A stretch of DNA of 50,522 nt from Chitinophagaceae bacterium (lineage in GTDB: Bacteria; Bacteroidota; Bacteroidia; Chitinophagales; Chitinophagaceae): positions 1-50,522 of the forward strand of contig SEAD01000019.1 of NCBI GenBank assembly GCA_004173355.1. Reading direction: 5' to 3'. Under the pieces are notes generated by a model, which saw only the letters and a program-made list of their open reading frames with translations, made no database searches and was not told the DNA's origin. Every line of letters begins with the position of its first letter. Position 1 is the stretch's first letter. Positions 1 through 8,951 of this stretch are shown here, piece by piece. Position numbers and translations under genes: made by a program.

Positions 1-1
1 A

Positions 2-27
2 AGGGGAAGTTACCTGATTTTTCCCCT
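2..27 (-). terminator. Probable terminator of leuS-phosphodiesterase operon
   Basis: Inverted repeat AGGGGAA (2-8) / TTCCCCT (21-27) with a 12-base loop, 37 bases past the stop of the minus-strand gene at 64-927. The T run expected on the minus strand would lie beyond the window edge, so only the stem is seen. Confidence 0.45.
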
Positions 28-63
28 CAGCACAATTTTATTTGCCCTTATACCCTATTCAGG

Positions 64-927
64 TCAGGGTTCCAGCGTAGCCAGCACCGCGAAGTGATCA
101 GAGGCAAAACGTCCCTGCCAGGTCTGTGAAATGGTGGCGTGGGTGCGCACCTTCCAGGGTCCTTTGAGAAAGATATAATCTATGGGGAAATCATCCCTCT
201 CCTTTGATTGGAAACCATTAAAAGTGCCGGTGGGTCCGTAGTGGCCGGTCCGTGATAAGTCCTGGCTATTGGTGAGATGCAGTGGATTTGTTTTATCAGT
301 GATCACACGGATTGGTTCATCCGATGGTATCGCATTAAAATCGCCCGTAATAACAGCGGGGATATTCCCGGCGAGTTCCTTTACTCTGGCGAGTACCATC
401 TTTGCGCTCTCGCGGCGGGCTTCCTTCCCTATATGGTCGAAATGGGTGTTAAACGCATAGAAGATTTTTTTTGATTTTTTATCCCTGAATTTACTCCATG
501 TCACCATGCGTGTAATCTGCGCATCCCAGCCCAGGCTGCCGGGTACTTCAGGTGTTTTCGACAACCAGAACATACCATTTGCCAGTGACACCAGGCGGGT
601 TGTATCATAAAATAACGCAGAGGCCTCCCCCTGGTCGGTCCCGTTATCCCGCCCGCCACCGATAGAGCGGTAGCGTGTCAGCCTGGCCCGGAGATCAACC
701 ATCTGCTCCGGTCTCGCCTCTTGTACGCCAAGCAGGTCCACCTCATGGTATACCACCTGGGACACCACTTTGTCGATCCGGTATGGCCAGGCATTAAGAC
801 TGTCTGAAGTCACATTCAGCCGGATATTAAAACTCATCACTTTCAGTTCCTGCGCACCGCCCTGTATCACCAGCAGCAGCGTTACCGCTGTGACGGCCAC
901 ACGGAAAAAGGATTGTATATTTTTCAT
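64..927 (-). CDS. Secreted endonuclease/exonuclease/phosphatase-family protein
   Basis: 287 aa with an N-terminal signal peptide (hydrophobic 8-22, cleavage probably near GGAQ). The endonuclease/exonuclease/phosphatase (DNase I-like) fold is shown by the metal and catalytic segments in order: MSFNIRL (N34), GVQEARP (E70), TGDFNAIP, and SDHFAV near the end (D277, H278). Family members hydrolyse phosphodiester or phosphomonoester bonds of nucleic acids, inositol phosphates or sphingomyelin; the substrate here cannot be told. The signal peptide places it in the periplasm or outside. It lies 30 bases downstream of leuS on the same strand and is probably cotranscribed with it. There is no sorting domain, so T9SS export is not indicated. 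Confidence 0.85.
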   Translation of the reverse strand: MKNIQSFFRVAVTAVTLLLVIQGGAQELKVMSFNIRLNVTSDSLNAWPYRIDKVVSQVVYHEVDLLGVQEARPEQMVDLRARLTRYRSIGGGRDNGTDQGEASALFYDTTRLVSLANGMFWLSKTPEVPGSLGWDAQITRMVTWSKFRDKKSKKIFYAFNTHFDHIGKEARRESAKMVLARVKELAGNIPAVITGDFNAIPSDEPIRVITDKTNPLHLTNSQDLSRTGHYGPTGTFNGFQSKERDDFPIDYIFLKGPWKVRTHATISQTWQGRFASDHFAVLATLEP

Positions 928-957
928 CCGGTATTATTTTTTTTAATGGACCAGTTA

Positions 958-3753
958 TCAGATCACCACGTTGATCATTTTGCCTTTGACAAATACGATT
1001 TTTTTCGGCGCTTTGCCCTCGAGCCATTTCTGTACTATTTCATTGCCGAGCACCAGTTCATGTACCTGCGCTTCGACTGCATCCAGTGACACCACCATGG
1101 TGGTGCGCAGTTTGCCATTTACCGATACCGGGTATTCCTTTGAACTCTCCGTTACCAGTGATGCATCAAATACCGGGTAGGCTGCATCCAGCACGGAACC
1201 TGCATTTCCCAGCCTGTGCCACAACTCTTCGGTGATATGTGGCGCATAGGGCACCAGTAATACCAGCAGCTGCTCCAGCACTTCTTTCTTATGGCAGTTC
1301 AGGTCCGACAGTTCATTCACGGCGATCATGAATCCACTCACCGCTGTATTAAAACTGAAACGTTCGGTGTCATTTTCAATCCTGCGGATGGTCTGGTGCA
1401 ACACTTTCAGTTCAGCCGCCGTTGCTTTTTCACTGGTCCAGACCTGCCCTTTCAGTTCATCATAAAACAGGCGCCATAATTTTTTCAGGAAACGGTGCAC
1501 CCCTTCAATACCCTTGGTATCCCAGGGTTTGCTCATTTCCACCGGGCCAAGGAACATCTCGTACATGCGGAATGTATCGGCACCGTATTTTGCCACCAGG
1601 TCATCGGGGTTGACAGTGTTGAATTTGCTCTTTGACATTTTCTCCACCTCAACGCCGCAGATATACTTTCCATCCTCGAGGATAAACTCCGCAGCGGCGA
1701 ATTCCGGTTTCCATTGTTTGAATGCCTCCACATCCATTTCCACACCATCCACAAAATTCACGTCGGCATGGATGGAATCCGTTTCGTATCCATCTTTCAG
1801 ACCGGCGCTGACAAATGTATTGCTGCCCTTTACCCTGTACACAAACCGGCTGCTGCCCTGGATCATACCCTGGTTGACGAGTTTGCGGAACGGTTCGTCA
1901 AATCCGATGTACCCGAGGTCAAACAGGATCTTGGTCCACATACGACTGTACAGTAAATGCCCTACCGCATGTTCCGTCCCCCCGATATACACATCCACCT
2001 GGTTCCAGTAATCGGAGATGTTGCGCGCGCAGAATTCGCCGTCGTTGTGCGGATCCATATACCGCAGGAAATACCAGCTGCTGCCGGCATACCCGGGCAT
2101 GGTGTTGGTCTCCAGTTTACGCGAAGTCCATTCCGGTATATTGGCCAGCGGCCCTTCCCCATCCGGACCCGGTTTGTAGGAATCCACCTTCGGTAATTCC
2201 AGTGGCAGCTCATTGCGTTGAAGCGGCACGGCCACCCCTTCGATCCATTGCACCGGGAAGGGTTCGCCCCAGTAGCGCTGGCGGCTGAATGCAGCATCCC
2301 GCATCTTATAATTTTTCCGTCGCACACCAATGCCTTTTTCTTCTATCGCATTGATGGCCAAATCAATTGCATCTTTCATCAGCAAACCAGTCAGGAAACC
2401 GGAATGTTCCAGTATGGCATCCTTGGTCGGATTGGCTTCTTCACCATTGAAATATTTCCCAATAATATTCGTCACCGGTATATCAAAGTGTTTTGCAAAC
2501 CGGAGGTCACGCTCGTCACCACAGGGCACAGCCATAATGGCACCGGTACCATAACCCGCAAGTACATACTCCGAAATCCAGACCGGTATTTTTTTACCGT
2601 CAAAAGGGTTCACGGCATATGCGCCGGTAAAGACACCGGTGATTTTCTTCTCCGCCATCCGTTCGCGTTCGCTGCGGCTTTTTACATAACTGGTGTATTC
2701 ATCCACCGCAGTACGTTGCCCGTCGGTTTTGATCAAATCAACCAGCTCATGTTCCGGCGCTATCACCATAAAATCGACACCGAAAATGGTATCAGGACGC
2801 GTAGTGTACACCCGTAATCCGTCAGGGATATCGCTATGTCCATCCAATGCAAACACAATTTCCGCACCGCTGGATTTCCCGATCCAGTTGGTCTGCATTT
2901 CTTTCATCGCATCGCTGAACTCCACGGTGGACAGGCCCTGCAGCAGGCGGTCTGCATACTCCGTTATCCGCAGGTACCACTGTCGGAGTTTCTTTTTCAC
3001 CACGGGAAAACCTCCGCGTTCACTCACACCATTCACCACTTCATCATTGGCCAGTACGGTGCCCAGTGCTTCGCACCAGTTCACTTCGCCATATCCGCAA
3101 AAGGAAAGGCGGTAATCCATCAGGATATCTTCCTTTCTTCCATGGTCAAAATTTTCCCACTGGTCGGCCGTGAACTGAAGACTGCCATCACCGGGAGACA
3201 CATGGCTGATATTCCCTTCCTTTTCAAAAGCCGCCACCAGTGATTCAATTTTTTCCGCCTTTGACGTATTGCGGTTGAAGAACGAATCAAAGAGTTCGAG
3301 GAAGATCCACTGTGTCCATTTATAATAAGATGCATCACTGGTGCGGATCTCGCGTGACCAGTCGTAGGAGAACCCGATATTGTCCAGTTGTTTTTTAAAC
3401 GTGGCAATATTGGTCTTCGTGGTATCGGCAGGATGCCTGCCTGTATCCAGCGCGTACTGTTCGGCGGGCAATCCGAAACTGTCAAAACCCATCGGGTGTA
3501 ATACATTGAAACCTTTCAGCCTTTTGTAACGGCTGTAGATATCCGAGGCGATATAACCAAGGGGATGACCCACATGGAGACCCGCGCCACTGGGGTAAGG
3601 GAACATGTCCAGCACATAGTATTTGGGTTTGCTGCTGCTGTTGCTGACCTGGTAAGCCTTTGCCGAATCCCATGCTGCATGCCATTTTGGTTCGATCTCG
3701 CGGAACCTGTAATCATTCTGTGCCGCGTCTGTAACCGTTGAAATATCGCTCAT
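958..3753 (-). CDS. leuS: Leucine--tRNA ligase
   Basis: Charges tRNA-Leu with leucine in the cytoplasm. 931 aa from the start chosen here. The class I signatures are clear: HVGH at 60-63 (HIGH motif, in the segment YPSGAGLHVGHPLGY) and KMSKS at about 705-709, with an inserted editing (CP1) domain between them that includes TTRPDTIFG, and a C-terminal anticodon-binding region (ITEELWHRLG). An ATG 57 bases further upstream is in frame (3810), but the residues it adds are not family-like; the protein beginning MSDIS leads directly into the conserved YRFREIEPKW segment. A possible catalytic oddity was looked for and not found. First gene of a short operon with the secreted phosphodiesterase. Confidence 0.96.
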   Translation of the reverse strand: MSDISTVTDAAQNDYRFREIEPKWHAAWDSAKAYQVSNSSSKPKYYVLDMFPYPSGAGLHVGHPLGYIASDIYSRYKRLKGFNVLHPMGFDSFGLPAEQYALDTGRHPADTTKTNIATFKKQLDNIGFSYDWSREIRTSDASYYKWTQWIFLELFDSFFNRNTSKAEKIESLVAAFEKEGNISHVSPGDGSLQFTADQWENFDHGRKEDILMDYRLSFCGYGEVNWCEALGTVLANDEVVNGVSERGGFPVVKKKLRQWYLRITEYADRLLQGLSTVEFSDAMKEMQTNWIGKSSGAEIVFALDGHSDIPDGLRVYTTRPDTIFGVDFMVIAPEHELVDLIKTDGQRTAVDEYTSYVKSRSERERMAEKKITGVFTGAYAVNPFDGKKIPVWISEYVLAGYGTGAIMAVPCGDERDLRFAKHFDIPVTNIIGKYFNGEEANPTKDAILEHSGFLTGLLMKDAIDLAINAIEEKGIGVRRKNYKMRDAAFSRQRYWGEPFPVQWIEGVAVPLQRNELPLELPKVDSYKPGPDGEGPLANIPEWTSRKLETNTMPGYAGSSWYFLRYMDPHNDGEFCARNISDYWNQVDVYIGGTEHAVGHLLYSRMWTKILFDLGYIGFDEPFRKLVNQGMIQGSSRFVYRVKGSNTFVSAGLKDGYETDSIHADVNFVDGVEMDVEAFKQWKPEFAAAEFILEDGKYICGVEVEKMSKSKFNTVNPDDLVAKYGADTFRMYEMFLGPVEMSKPWDTKGIEGVHRFLKKLWRLFYDELKGQVWTSEKATAAELKVLHQTIRRIENDTERFSFNTAVSGFMIAVNELSDLNCHKKEVLEQLLVLLVPYAPHITEELWHRLGNAGSVLDAAYPVFDASLVTESSKEYPVSVNGKLRTTMVVSLDAVEAQVHELVLGNEIVQKWLEGKAPKKIVFVKGKMINVVI

Positions 3754-3894
3754 CCTGATCTGTTGTTTTCCCGTACCGAACTGGTGCGGAAGTGATTTAT
3801 GTTTTAACAAAAAAACTTTTACAGGGCTGGCAATATCAACGTATTACCGCCGTTTAAAAGGGGCTGCAAAAATACAGAATACAGGCGAAACTGC

Positions 3895-3902
3895 TATTTT
3901 TG
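3895..3902 (+). promoter_or_regulatory. Candidate -7 box for ftsX
   Basis: TATTTTTG matches the Bacteroidota -7 consensus TAnnTTTG, 31 bases before the ftsX ATG. No TTG is present at the expected -33 distance. Confidence 0.5.
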
Positions 3903-3933
3903 CCCAGAACCCTTACATTCTAAATTCAGTCTT

Positions 3934-4806
3934 ATGGCGAAATCGGGTAAAGCTTCCATCAAACGTGGCAAACCATCATATTTTATGTCGATCGTGGGCG
4001 TGACCCTTGTACTTTTTTTACTCGGGATTATCGGCTGGCTCGTGATCAACGCCAACAAGATCGGTTATGCACTCAAGGAATCGGTGGAAGTACGGGCTTT
4101 CCTGCGGGGAGACCTGAACCCGAAAGACAGTACGGCGCTTTACCAATACGTTGCTGGCCAGCCATATATCAAGACAATCACTTATGTGGACAAGGACCAG
4201 GCTATGAAAATCCTCATCGGTGACGGCAACGAGGATCCCAGCACCATCCTGGATGGCAATCCACTGCCCAACAGCCTTAATTTCAAAGTGAACGAAGTGT
4301 ACCTGAACTCCGATTCGCTTTCCAAAATCAAGACAGACCTGGAATCCCAGACCAATATCACCGAGGTACAATACCCGAAAGCACTGATCGACGACCTGAA
4401 CAAAAACGTGCGCCAGATCAGCATTGTACTGCTCGTAATCGCACTGATCCTGTCGCTGGTAGTGATTTTCCTGATCGATAATACCATCCGCCTCGCCATG
4501 TTCAGCAACCGTTTCCTGATCAAAACCATGCAAATGGTAGGTGCCACCCGCTGGTTTATCGCCCGGCCAATGAATGTACGGGCCATTATCAATGGCGCCA
4601 TCAGCGGGGTGATCGCTATCGCAGCGGTGATACTCGTGATCATCGCGGCGGAACGGATCCTTCCCGAAATGAAGGCAATCCATGATAACCAGACGCTTGC
4701 ACTCCTGTTTGGTGGCCTGATCATCCTGGGGATCTTTATCACCCTGCTCAGTACCCACCGCAGTGTGCTCAAGTACCTGCGCATGAAACTGGACGACCTT
4801 TACTGA
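3934..4806 (+). CDS. ftsX: Cell division protein FtsX (permease-like)
   Basis: 290 aa. FtsX is the membrane subunit that partners the FtsE ATPase and controls peptidoglycan hydrolases at the division site. The sequence shows the FtsX layout: a basic N-terminus, one membrane segment (about 20-42), a periplasmic loop of about 120 residues (VEVRAFLRGDL to NITEVQYPK), then three membrane segments in the C-terminal half (about 165-185, 220-245, 260-280), with MVGATRWFI between the second and third. ftsE is not adjacent. Followed 61 bases later by the DUF3098 gene and then uppP, an envelope-related order that is common in Bacteroidota. Confidence 0.9.
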   Translation: MAKSGKASIKRGKPSYFMSIVGVTLVLFLLGIIGWLVINANKIGYALKESVEVRAFLRGDLNPKDSTALYQYVAGQPYIKTITYVDKDQAMKILIGDGNEDPSTILDGNPLPNSLNFKVNEVYLNSDSLSKIKTDLESQTNITEVQYPKALIDDLNKNVRQISIVLLVIALILSLVVIFLIDNTIRLAMFSNRFLIKTMQMVGATRWFIARPMNVRAIINGAISGVIAIAAVILVIIAAERILPEMKAIHDNQTLALLFGGLIILGIFITLLSTHRSVLKYLRMKLDDLY

Positions 4807-4867
4807 TATTGAATTAACGGAGGGGAAAAGTCCATTTTCCCTATCTTGCAGACCCAAACCGTTAACA

Positions 4868-5107
4868 ATGGCTGAAGAAAAAAGCACCCCTTCCATCTTT
4901 TCAAAAAGCAATTATACCTGGATGCTCATCGGGGTGGTTGTAATTGCCCTCGGTATGTTCCTGATGGCCGGTGGCCGCAGTGATGATCCAAAAGTGTTCA
5001 ATGCGGACGAAGTGTACAGCACTACCCGGATCACCATCGCGCCGATCCTGATCCTCGCCGGACTGGTGATTGAGATCTATGCTATCTTCAAAAAACCAAA
5101 AGCCTGA
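4868..5107 (+). CDS. DUF3098 family small membrane protein
   Basis: 79 aa with two membrane segments (about 16-36 and 53-73) and a short extramembrane stretch containing GGRSDDPKVFNADEVYSTTRI. This matches DUF3098, a small inner-membrane family of unknown function found mainly in Bacteroidota between ftsX and uppP, exactly the context here. The next gene, uppP, starts 7 bases after its stop, so the two are almost certainly translated from one message. Confidence 0.85.
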   Translation: MAEEKSTPSIFSKSNYTWMLIGVVVIALGMFLMAGGRSDDPKVFNADEVYSTTRITIAPILILAGLVIEIYAIFKKPKA

Positions 5108-5114
5108 TTAATTC

Positions 5115-5936
5115 TTGGACATCTTCGAAGCCATTATCGTCGCGATCGTTGAAGGGCTGACCGAATTCCTTCCCGTATCCTCGACCGGCCACATGATTGT
5201 TGCCAGCTCCCTGCTTGGCATCCACAAGGAAGAATTCACCAAATTATTTGAAGTATCGATCCAGTTTGGCGCCATCATCGCCGTGGTGCTCCTTTACTGG
5301 AAAAAATTCTTCGACTTTACCCGCTGGCAGTTTTACCTGAAACTGGTTATCGGCGTCATCCCCGCACTGGTCCTGGGATATCTTTTCTCCGATAAAATTG
5401 ACGAATTGCTGGAAAGCACACTGATGGTGGCCATCACCCTGCTGCTTGGCGGTGTGGTATTGCTGTTTATCGACAACTATTTCAAAAACCAGACAATCGA
5501 CAGCGACGAAGGCATTACCTACAAAAAATCCTTTATCGTTGGCCTCTGGCAGTGCATTGCCATGATGCCGGGTGTCAGCCGGAGCGCAGCGACCATCATC
5601 GGAGGTATGCAGCAGAAACTCACCCGCACCCTCGCAGCAGAATTTTCGTTTTTCCTCGCGGTGCCTACCATGTTTGCCGCCACTGCCTATTCCCTCTTTG
5701 TGAAAAAATGGGAAGCGGGAGGCGTGGTACGCAGGGGTTATGAAGTGATCCTGGAATCCAGGGAAAACACCATTGCCTTTGCAGTGGGGAATCTTGTTGC
5801 CTTTGTGGTAGCCATACTCGCCATCCGGTTCTTTATCGGTTTCCTGAAAAAATACGGGTTCCGCGTTTTTGGGTGGTACCGGATCTTCGCGGGACTGATC
5901 CTCATTCTCCTGCTCTGGCTGGGAGTACTCCATTAA
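5115..5936 (+). CDS. uppP: Undecaprenyl-diphosphatase (BacA/UppP)
   Basis: 273 aa, the usual family length. It removes a phosphate from undecaprenyl diphosphate, regenerating the lipid carrier for peptidoglycan and surface glycans, at the inner membrane. The first family motif is present with its glutamates (E13, E17) followed by FLPVSSTGH at 18-26, and the second, PGVSRS, at 152-157. About eight hydrophobic segments follow. The start is a TTG 7 bases after the DUF3098 stop; no ATG lies nearby, and the conserved N-terminus begins immediately after this codon, so TTG is the real start. Confidence 0.94.
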   Translation: MDIFEAIIVAIVEGLTEFLPVSSTGHMIVASSLLGIHKEEFTKLFEVSIQFGAIIAVVLLYWKKFFDFTRWQFYLKLVIGVIPALVLGYLFSDKIDELLESTLMVAITLLLGGVVLLFIDNYFKNQTIDSDEGITYKKSFIVGLWQCIAMMPGVSRSAATIIGGMQQKLTRTLAAEFSFFLAVPTMFAATAYSLFVKKWEAGGVVRRGYEVILESRENTIAFAVGNLVAFVVAILAIRFFIGFLKKYGFRVFGWYRIFAGLILILLLWLGVLH

Positions 5937-5976
5937 TCGCTCCCTTCTTCCTACATTTACTGAAAGCACCATCAGC

Positions 5977-7284
5977 ATGCAGACAGCATCAAAGAAAGTG
6001 ATCAACGGATGGGCCATGTACGATTGGGCCAATTCGGTTTATAACCTTGTCATCACGACTACCTTTTTCCCGATCTATTTCCTCGCCGTCACCGGCGGTG
6101 GTGAAGGAAAACACGAAGTGGAGTTCCTTGGCCGGACCTTTGTCAACTCATCCCTTTACGATTACACACTTGCGGTAGCGTATTTGTTTATTGCATTCCT
6201 GTATCCTATCCTCACCTCCATTGCAGATACCCGCGGCAACAAAAAAAGCTTCCTGCAGTTTTTCTGTTACATGGGAGCAGTGGGGTCCAGTTTACTTTAT
6301 TTCTTTAATGCCTCCACCCTTGCATTGGGCATCCTCGCATTTATGCTTGCAGCTATGGGTTATGTTGGTTCACTGGTGTTCTACAACGCGTACCTTCCCG
6401 AGATTGCCGCACCGGAGGACCGTGACCGCATCAGTGCCCGTGGCTTTTCATTTGGCTATATCGGCAGCGTACTCATGCAGGTGGTCGGTTTCGTACTCGT
6501 GATGATGGCCACAACCGACGAGGAAAAAGGGGATGCCATCCGGACTACCTTCCTGCTGGTCGGGATCTGGTGGGCGGGCTTCGCACAGATTACCTTCGCC
6601 CGACTACCCAAAGCTGAAAAACGCGTTTACGAAAAAGGCAACGTGCTGAAAGACGGTTTTACCGAAATCAAAAAAGTGTACCAGCAGGTAAAACACCTGC
6701 CCGTTCTTAAACGGTTCCTCCGCGGCTTTTTCTTTTACAGCATGGGCGTACAGACCGTGATGCTTGCCGCTACACTATTCGGCAGCAAGGTCCTGCACCT
6801 CGAAGACACCAAACTGATTATAACCGTGGTGATCATCCAGCTGGTGGCGATCATCGGTGCCTGGAGCATGTCCCGCCTCTCGATGAAATACGGCAATATC
6901 AAAGTGCTGATGGGTGTGGTATTCCTCTGGATCCTGATCTGCCTGGCAGCCTATTACACCGCCAATCTCGCCGAAGCCGGTGTGGATGCAGAGTATTACT
7001 TCTACGGGCTCGCGGTCGCAGTGGGCCTGGTGATGGGAGGAATCCAGTCACTCAGCCGCTCCACCTATTCCAAGCTCATGCCCGAGACCACGGACACCGC
7101 CTCCTTCTTCAGCTACTATGATGTCACTGAAAAAGTAGCGATCGTGATCGGCATTTTCTCTTTTGGTTTTATTGACGAACTGACGGGGCATATGAAATAT
7201 TCCATCCTGAGCCTGATCGTGTTTTTTGCGATCGGCCTGGCCTGGTTATTCGGCGCCCTGAAAAAACAACAGGCACTGGGATGA
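5977..7284 (+). CDS. MFS transporter, UMF1/Atg22-like family
   Basis: 435 aa with about 12 membrane segments. The N-terminus contains MYDWANSVYNLVITTTFFP, the hallmark of the UMF1 (vacuole effluxer Atg22-like) branch of the major facilitator superfamily, whose bacterial substrates are mostly unknown. A second family-like stretch is GLVMGGIQSLSRSTYSKLMPE near residue 360. It starts 40 bases after uppP and overlaps the next gene by 4 bases (ATGA), so it is translationally coupled to the MBL-fold hydrolase. A weak -7-like TACATTTA lies at 5952-5959. In many Bacteroidota truB follows uppP; here this transporter takes that place. Confidence 0.85.
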   Translation: MQTASKKVINGWAMYDWANSVYNLVITTTFFPIYFLAVTGGGEGKHEVEFLGRTFVNSSLYDYTLAVAYLFIAFLYPILTSIADTRGNKKSFLQFFCYMGAVGSSLLYFFNASTLALGILAFMLAAMGYVGSLVFYNAYLPEIAAPEDRDRISARGFSFGYIGSVLMQVVGFVLVMMATTDEEKGDAIRTTFLLVGIWWAGFAQITFARLPKAEKRVYEKGNVLKDGFTEIKKVYQQVKHLPVLKRFLRGFFFYSMGVQTVMLAATLFGSKVLHLEDTKLIITVVIIQLVAIIGAWSMSRLSMKYGNIKVLMGVVFLWILICLAAYYTANLAEAGVDAEYYFYGLAVAVGLVMGGIQSLSRSTYSKLMPETTDTASFFSYYDVTEKVAIVIGIFSFGFIDELTGHMKYSILSLIVFFAIGLAWLFGALKKQQALG

Positions 7285-8138
7285 CACTTCATACGATCAA
7301 TACCGGTTTCTTCAAACTCGATGGCGGCGCCATGTTTGGGGTGGTACCAAAATCCATCTGGAATAAATTAAACCCCGCAGATGAAAACAATCTCTGCAGC
7401 TGGGCACTGCGTTGCCTGCTCGTGGAGACCGGTGGACGGCTAATCCTGGTAGACACGGGCATGGGGGATAAACAGGATGCAAAATTCTTCAGCCATTACC
7501 ACCTGCACGGGAATGATAGTCTCGACCAGTCACTTGCCGCCGCCGGATTCCACCGCAACGATATTACTGATGTGTTCCTGACCCACCTGCATTTTGACCA
7601 TGTGGGTGGTGCCATCAAACGGGAGGGCGAATCGCTGGTGCCGGCATTCCCGAATGCGGTTTACTGGTCAAATGAACAACACTGGGACTGGGCCGTGAAC
7701 CCCAACGACCGGGAGAAAGCATCATTCCTGAAAGAAAATATTTTACCCATAAAAGAACAGGGAAGACTTTCGTTTGCCAATACCAGTCACGCTTCCGGTT
7801 TTTTGCCGGCCACGACGTTCCTGGAAGGATTTGATATACGCCTGGCCGGTGGCCATACACGCGACATGATGCTGCCACAGCTTTCATACAAGGGATATAC
7901 GATCGTGTACATGGCCGACCTGCTGCCATCCACGGCACATATCCCGTTGCCCTATATCATGGGGTATGATATGTTTCCGCTGCAGACCCTCGATGAAAAA
8001 AAATCATTCCTCCGGGAAGCAATGGACAACCAGTACGTGTTGTATTTCGAACACGATCCGGTAAATGAATGTTGTGTGCTGGAAGAGACCGCAAAGGGGA
8101 TCCGCGCGGGTCGTACGTTTAAGCTTTCTGAGCTGTAG
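7281..8138 (+). CDS. MBL-fold metallo-hydrolase
   Basis: 285 aa, no signal peptide, so cytoplasmic. The metallo-beta-lactamase fold is shown by HLHFDHVGG (H102, H104, D106, H107), preceded by ILVDTGMG at 55-62, and followed by GGHTRDMMLP and YMADLLPS for the remaining metal ligands. The closest general type is the lactonase/alkyl-hydrolase-like group of quorum-lactonase relatives, but the substrate is not predictable. It overlaps the MFS gene by 4 bases and ends 3 bases from the stop of the convergent DUF3108 gene, with no terminator between. Confidence 0.85.
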   Translation: MTLHTINTGFFKLDGGAMFGVVPKSIWNKLNPADENNLCSWALRCLLVETGGRLILVDTGMGDKQDAKFFSHYHLHGNDSLDQSLAAAGFHRNDITDVFLTHLHFDHVGGAIKREGESLVPAFPNAVYWSNEQHWDWAVNPNDREKASFLKENILPIKEQGRLSFANTSHASGFLPATTFLEGFDIRLAGGHTRDMMLPQLSYKGYTIVYMADLLPSTAHIPLPYIMGYDMFPLQTLDEKKSFLREAMDNQYVLYFEHDPVNECCVLEETAKGIRAGRTFKLSEL

Positions 8139-8141
8139 GTC

Positions 8142-8951
8142 CTATCTCCTTTTTACCAGTGAAGTGATCGGATGCCGGAGGTTTTCATAACCCATCAGGT
8201 CTATTTTCACTTTACCCACAGCAATCGGGCTTTCAATGCGGACCGGTACATGGTTGGCATCATCGGATACCCACACCGTCATATTCTCCCCGCCTTCAAA
8301 GATGGTACCCTTGATCAGGAGTGGTTTGAACTTGATCGCATTGAATTTCCCGAAACGGGTCTTGATGGTTTCTTTTCCCAGGTAACGGATATACATGTTG
8401 AAAATCTCATTGTCCAAAAACATGGAGAAGGTGATCTTGTCGTTCACCCGCAGTTTGGAGAAATCGATATTCCGTGCATAAAATACAGCGCTGACCACAT
8501 CCTGCACGCAGGCGGGCACCTTGAATACACCATCGGTGGTGACGGCTGTATTGGCGGTTTTATTAAAGCTCACATTCTGGTAAATCTTATGCCCGCCTTC
8601 ATTCACATTCCGTACAAACTTCAGGGTTTGCATGGTGGATGTGTCGATATAGCTTTCGTATTTGTCACGCACCTTATACAGGATATCGTAGGAGGAGTTT
8701 GTTTTCCCTTCGCCAACGATATGGAAGACCGGCCGGCCATTCAGCGTTTCGAGCGTATTGGTAAAAGTGGCGACACCTGCGTCCACATAAAATCCTGCGA
8801 CGTTGTAGAATACAGACAGGGTCACCTTCTCACCGGCTTTGAAGGAAGTATTCTTGATGGCACAGACATCCTGGTATGGCGCTTCCGCTTTGGGGGAAAA
8901 GGCCATCAGTGCTAACACAGGAACCACAATCGCTTTCATTAAAACCTTCAT
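8142..8951 (-). CDS. DUF3108 domain-containing periplasmic protein
   Basis: 269 aa with a signal peptide (hydrophobic residues 6-21). The body is a beta-rich domain typical of DUF3108: FKAGEKVTLSVFYN at the start, then DKYESYIDTSTMQTLKFVRNVNEGG, and a final VWVSDDANHVPVRIES. Function of this family is not established; its fold resembles lipoprotein-carrier-like beta barrels. It overlaps the upstream flippase-like gene by 4 bases (ATGA), suggesting coupled translation and perhaps a shared envelope role. Confidence 0.8.
   Translation of the reverse strand: MKVLMKAIVVPVLALMAFSPKAEAPYQDVCAIKNTSFKAGEKVTLSVFYNVAGFYVDAGVATFTNTLETLNGRPVFHIVGEGKTNSSYDILYKVRDKYESYIDTSTMQTLKFVRNVNEGGHKIYQNVSFNKTANTAVTTDGVFKVPACVQDVVSAVFYARNIDFSKLRVNDKITFSMFLDNEIFNMYIRYLGKETIKTRFGKFNAIKFKPLLIKGTIFEGGENMTVWVSDDANHVPVRIESPIAVGKVKIDLMGYENLRHPITSLVKRR

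Noticed and set aside
3754-3810. Longer leuS start at 3810.
   Set aside because: The added 19 residues are basic and unlike the family; the shorter start leads directly into conserved sequence.
4018-4911. Minus-strand open frame of 297 codons over ftsX and the start of the DUF3098 gene.
   Set aside because: Antisense to two recognised genes, with no signal or motif.
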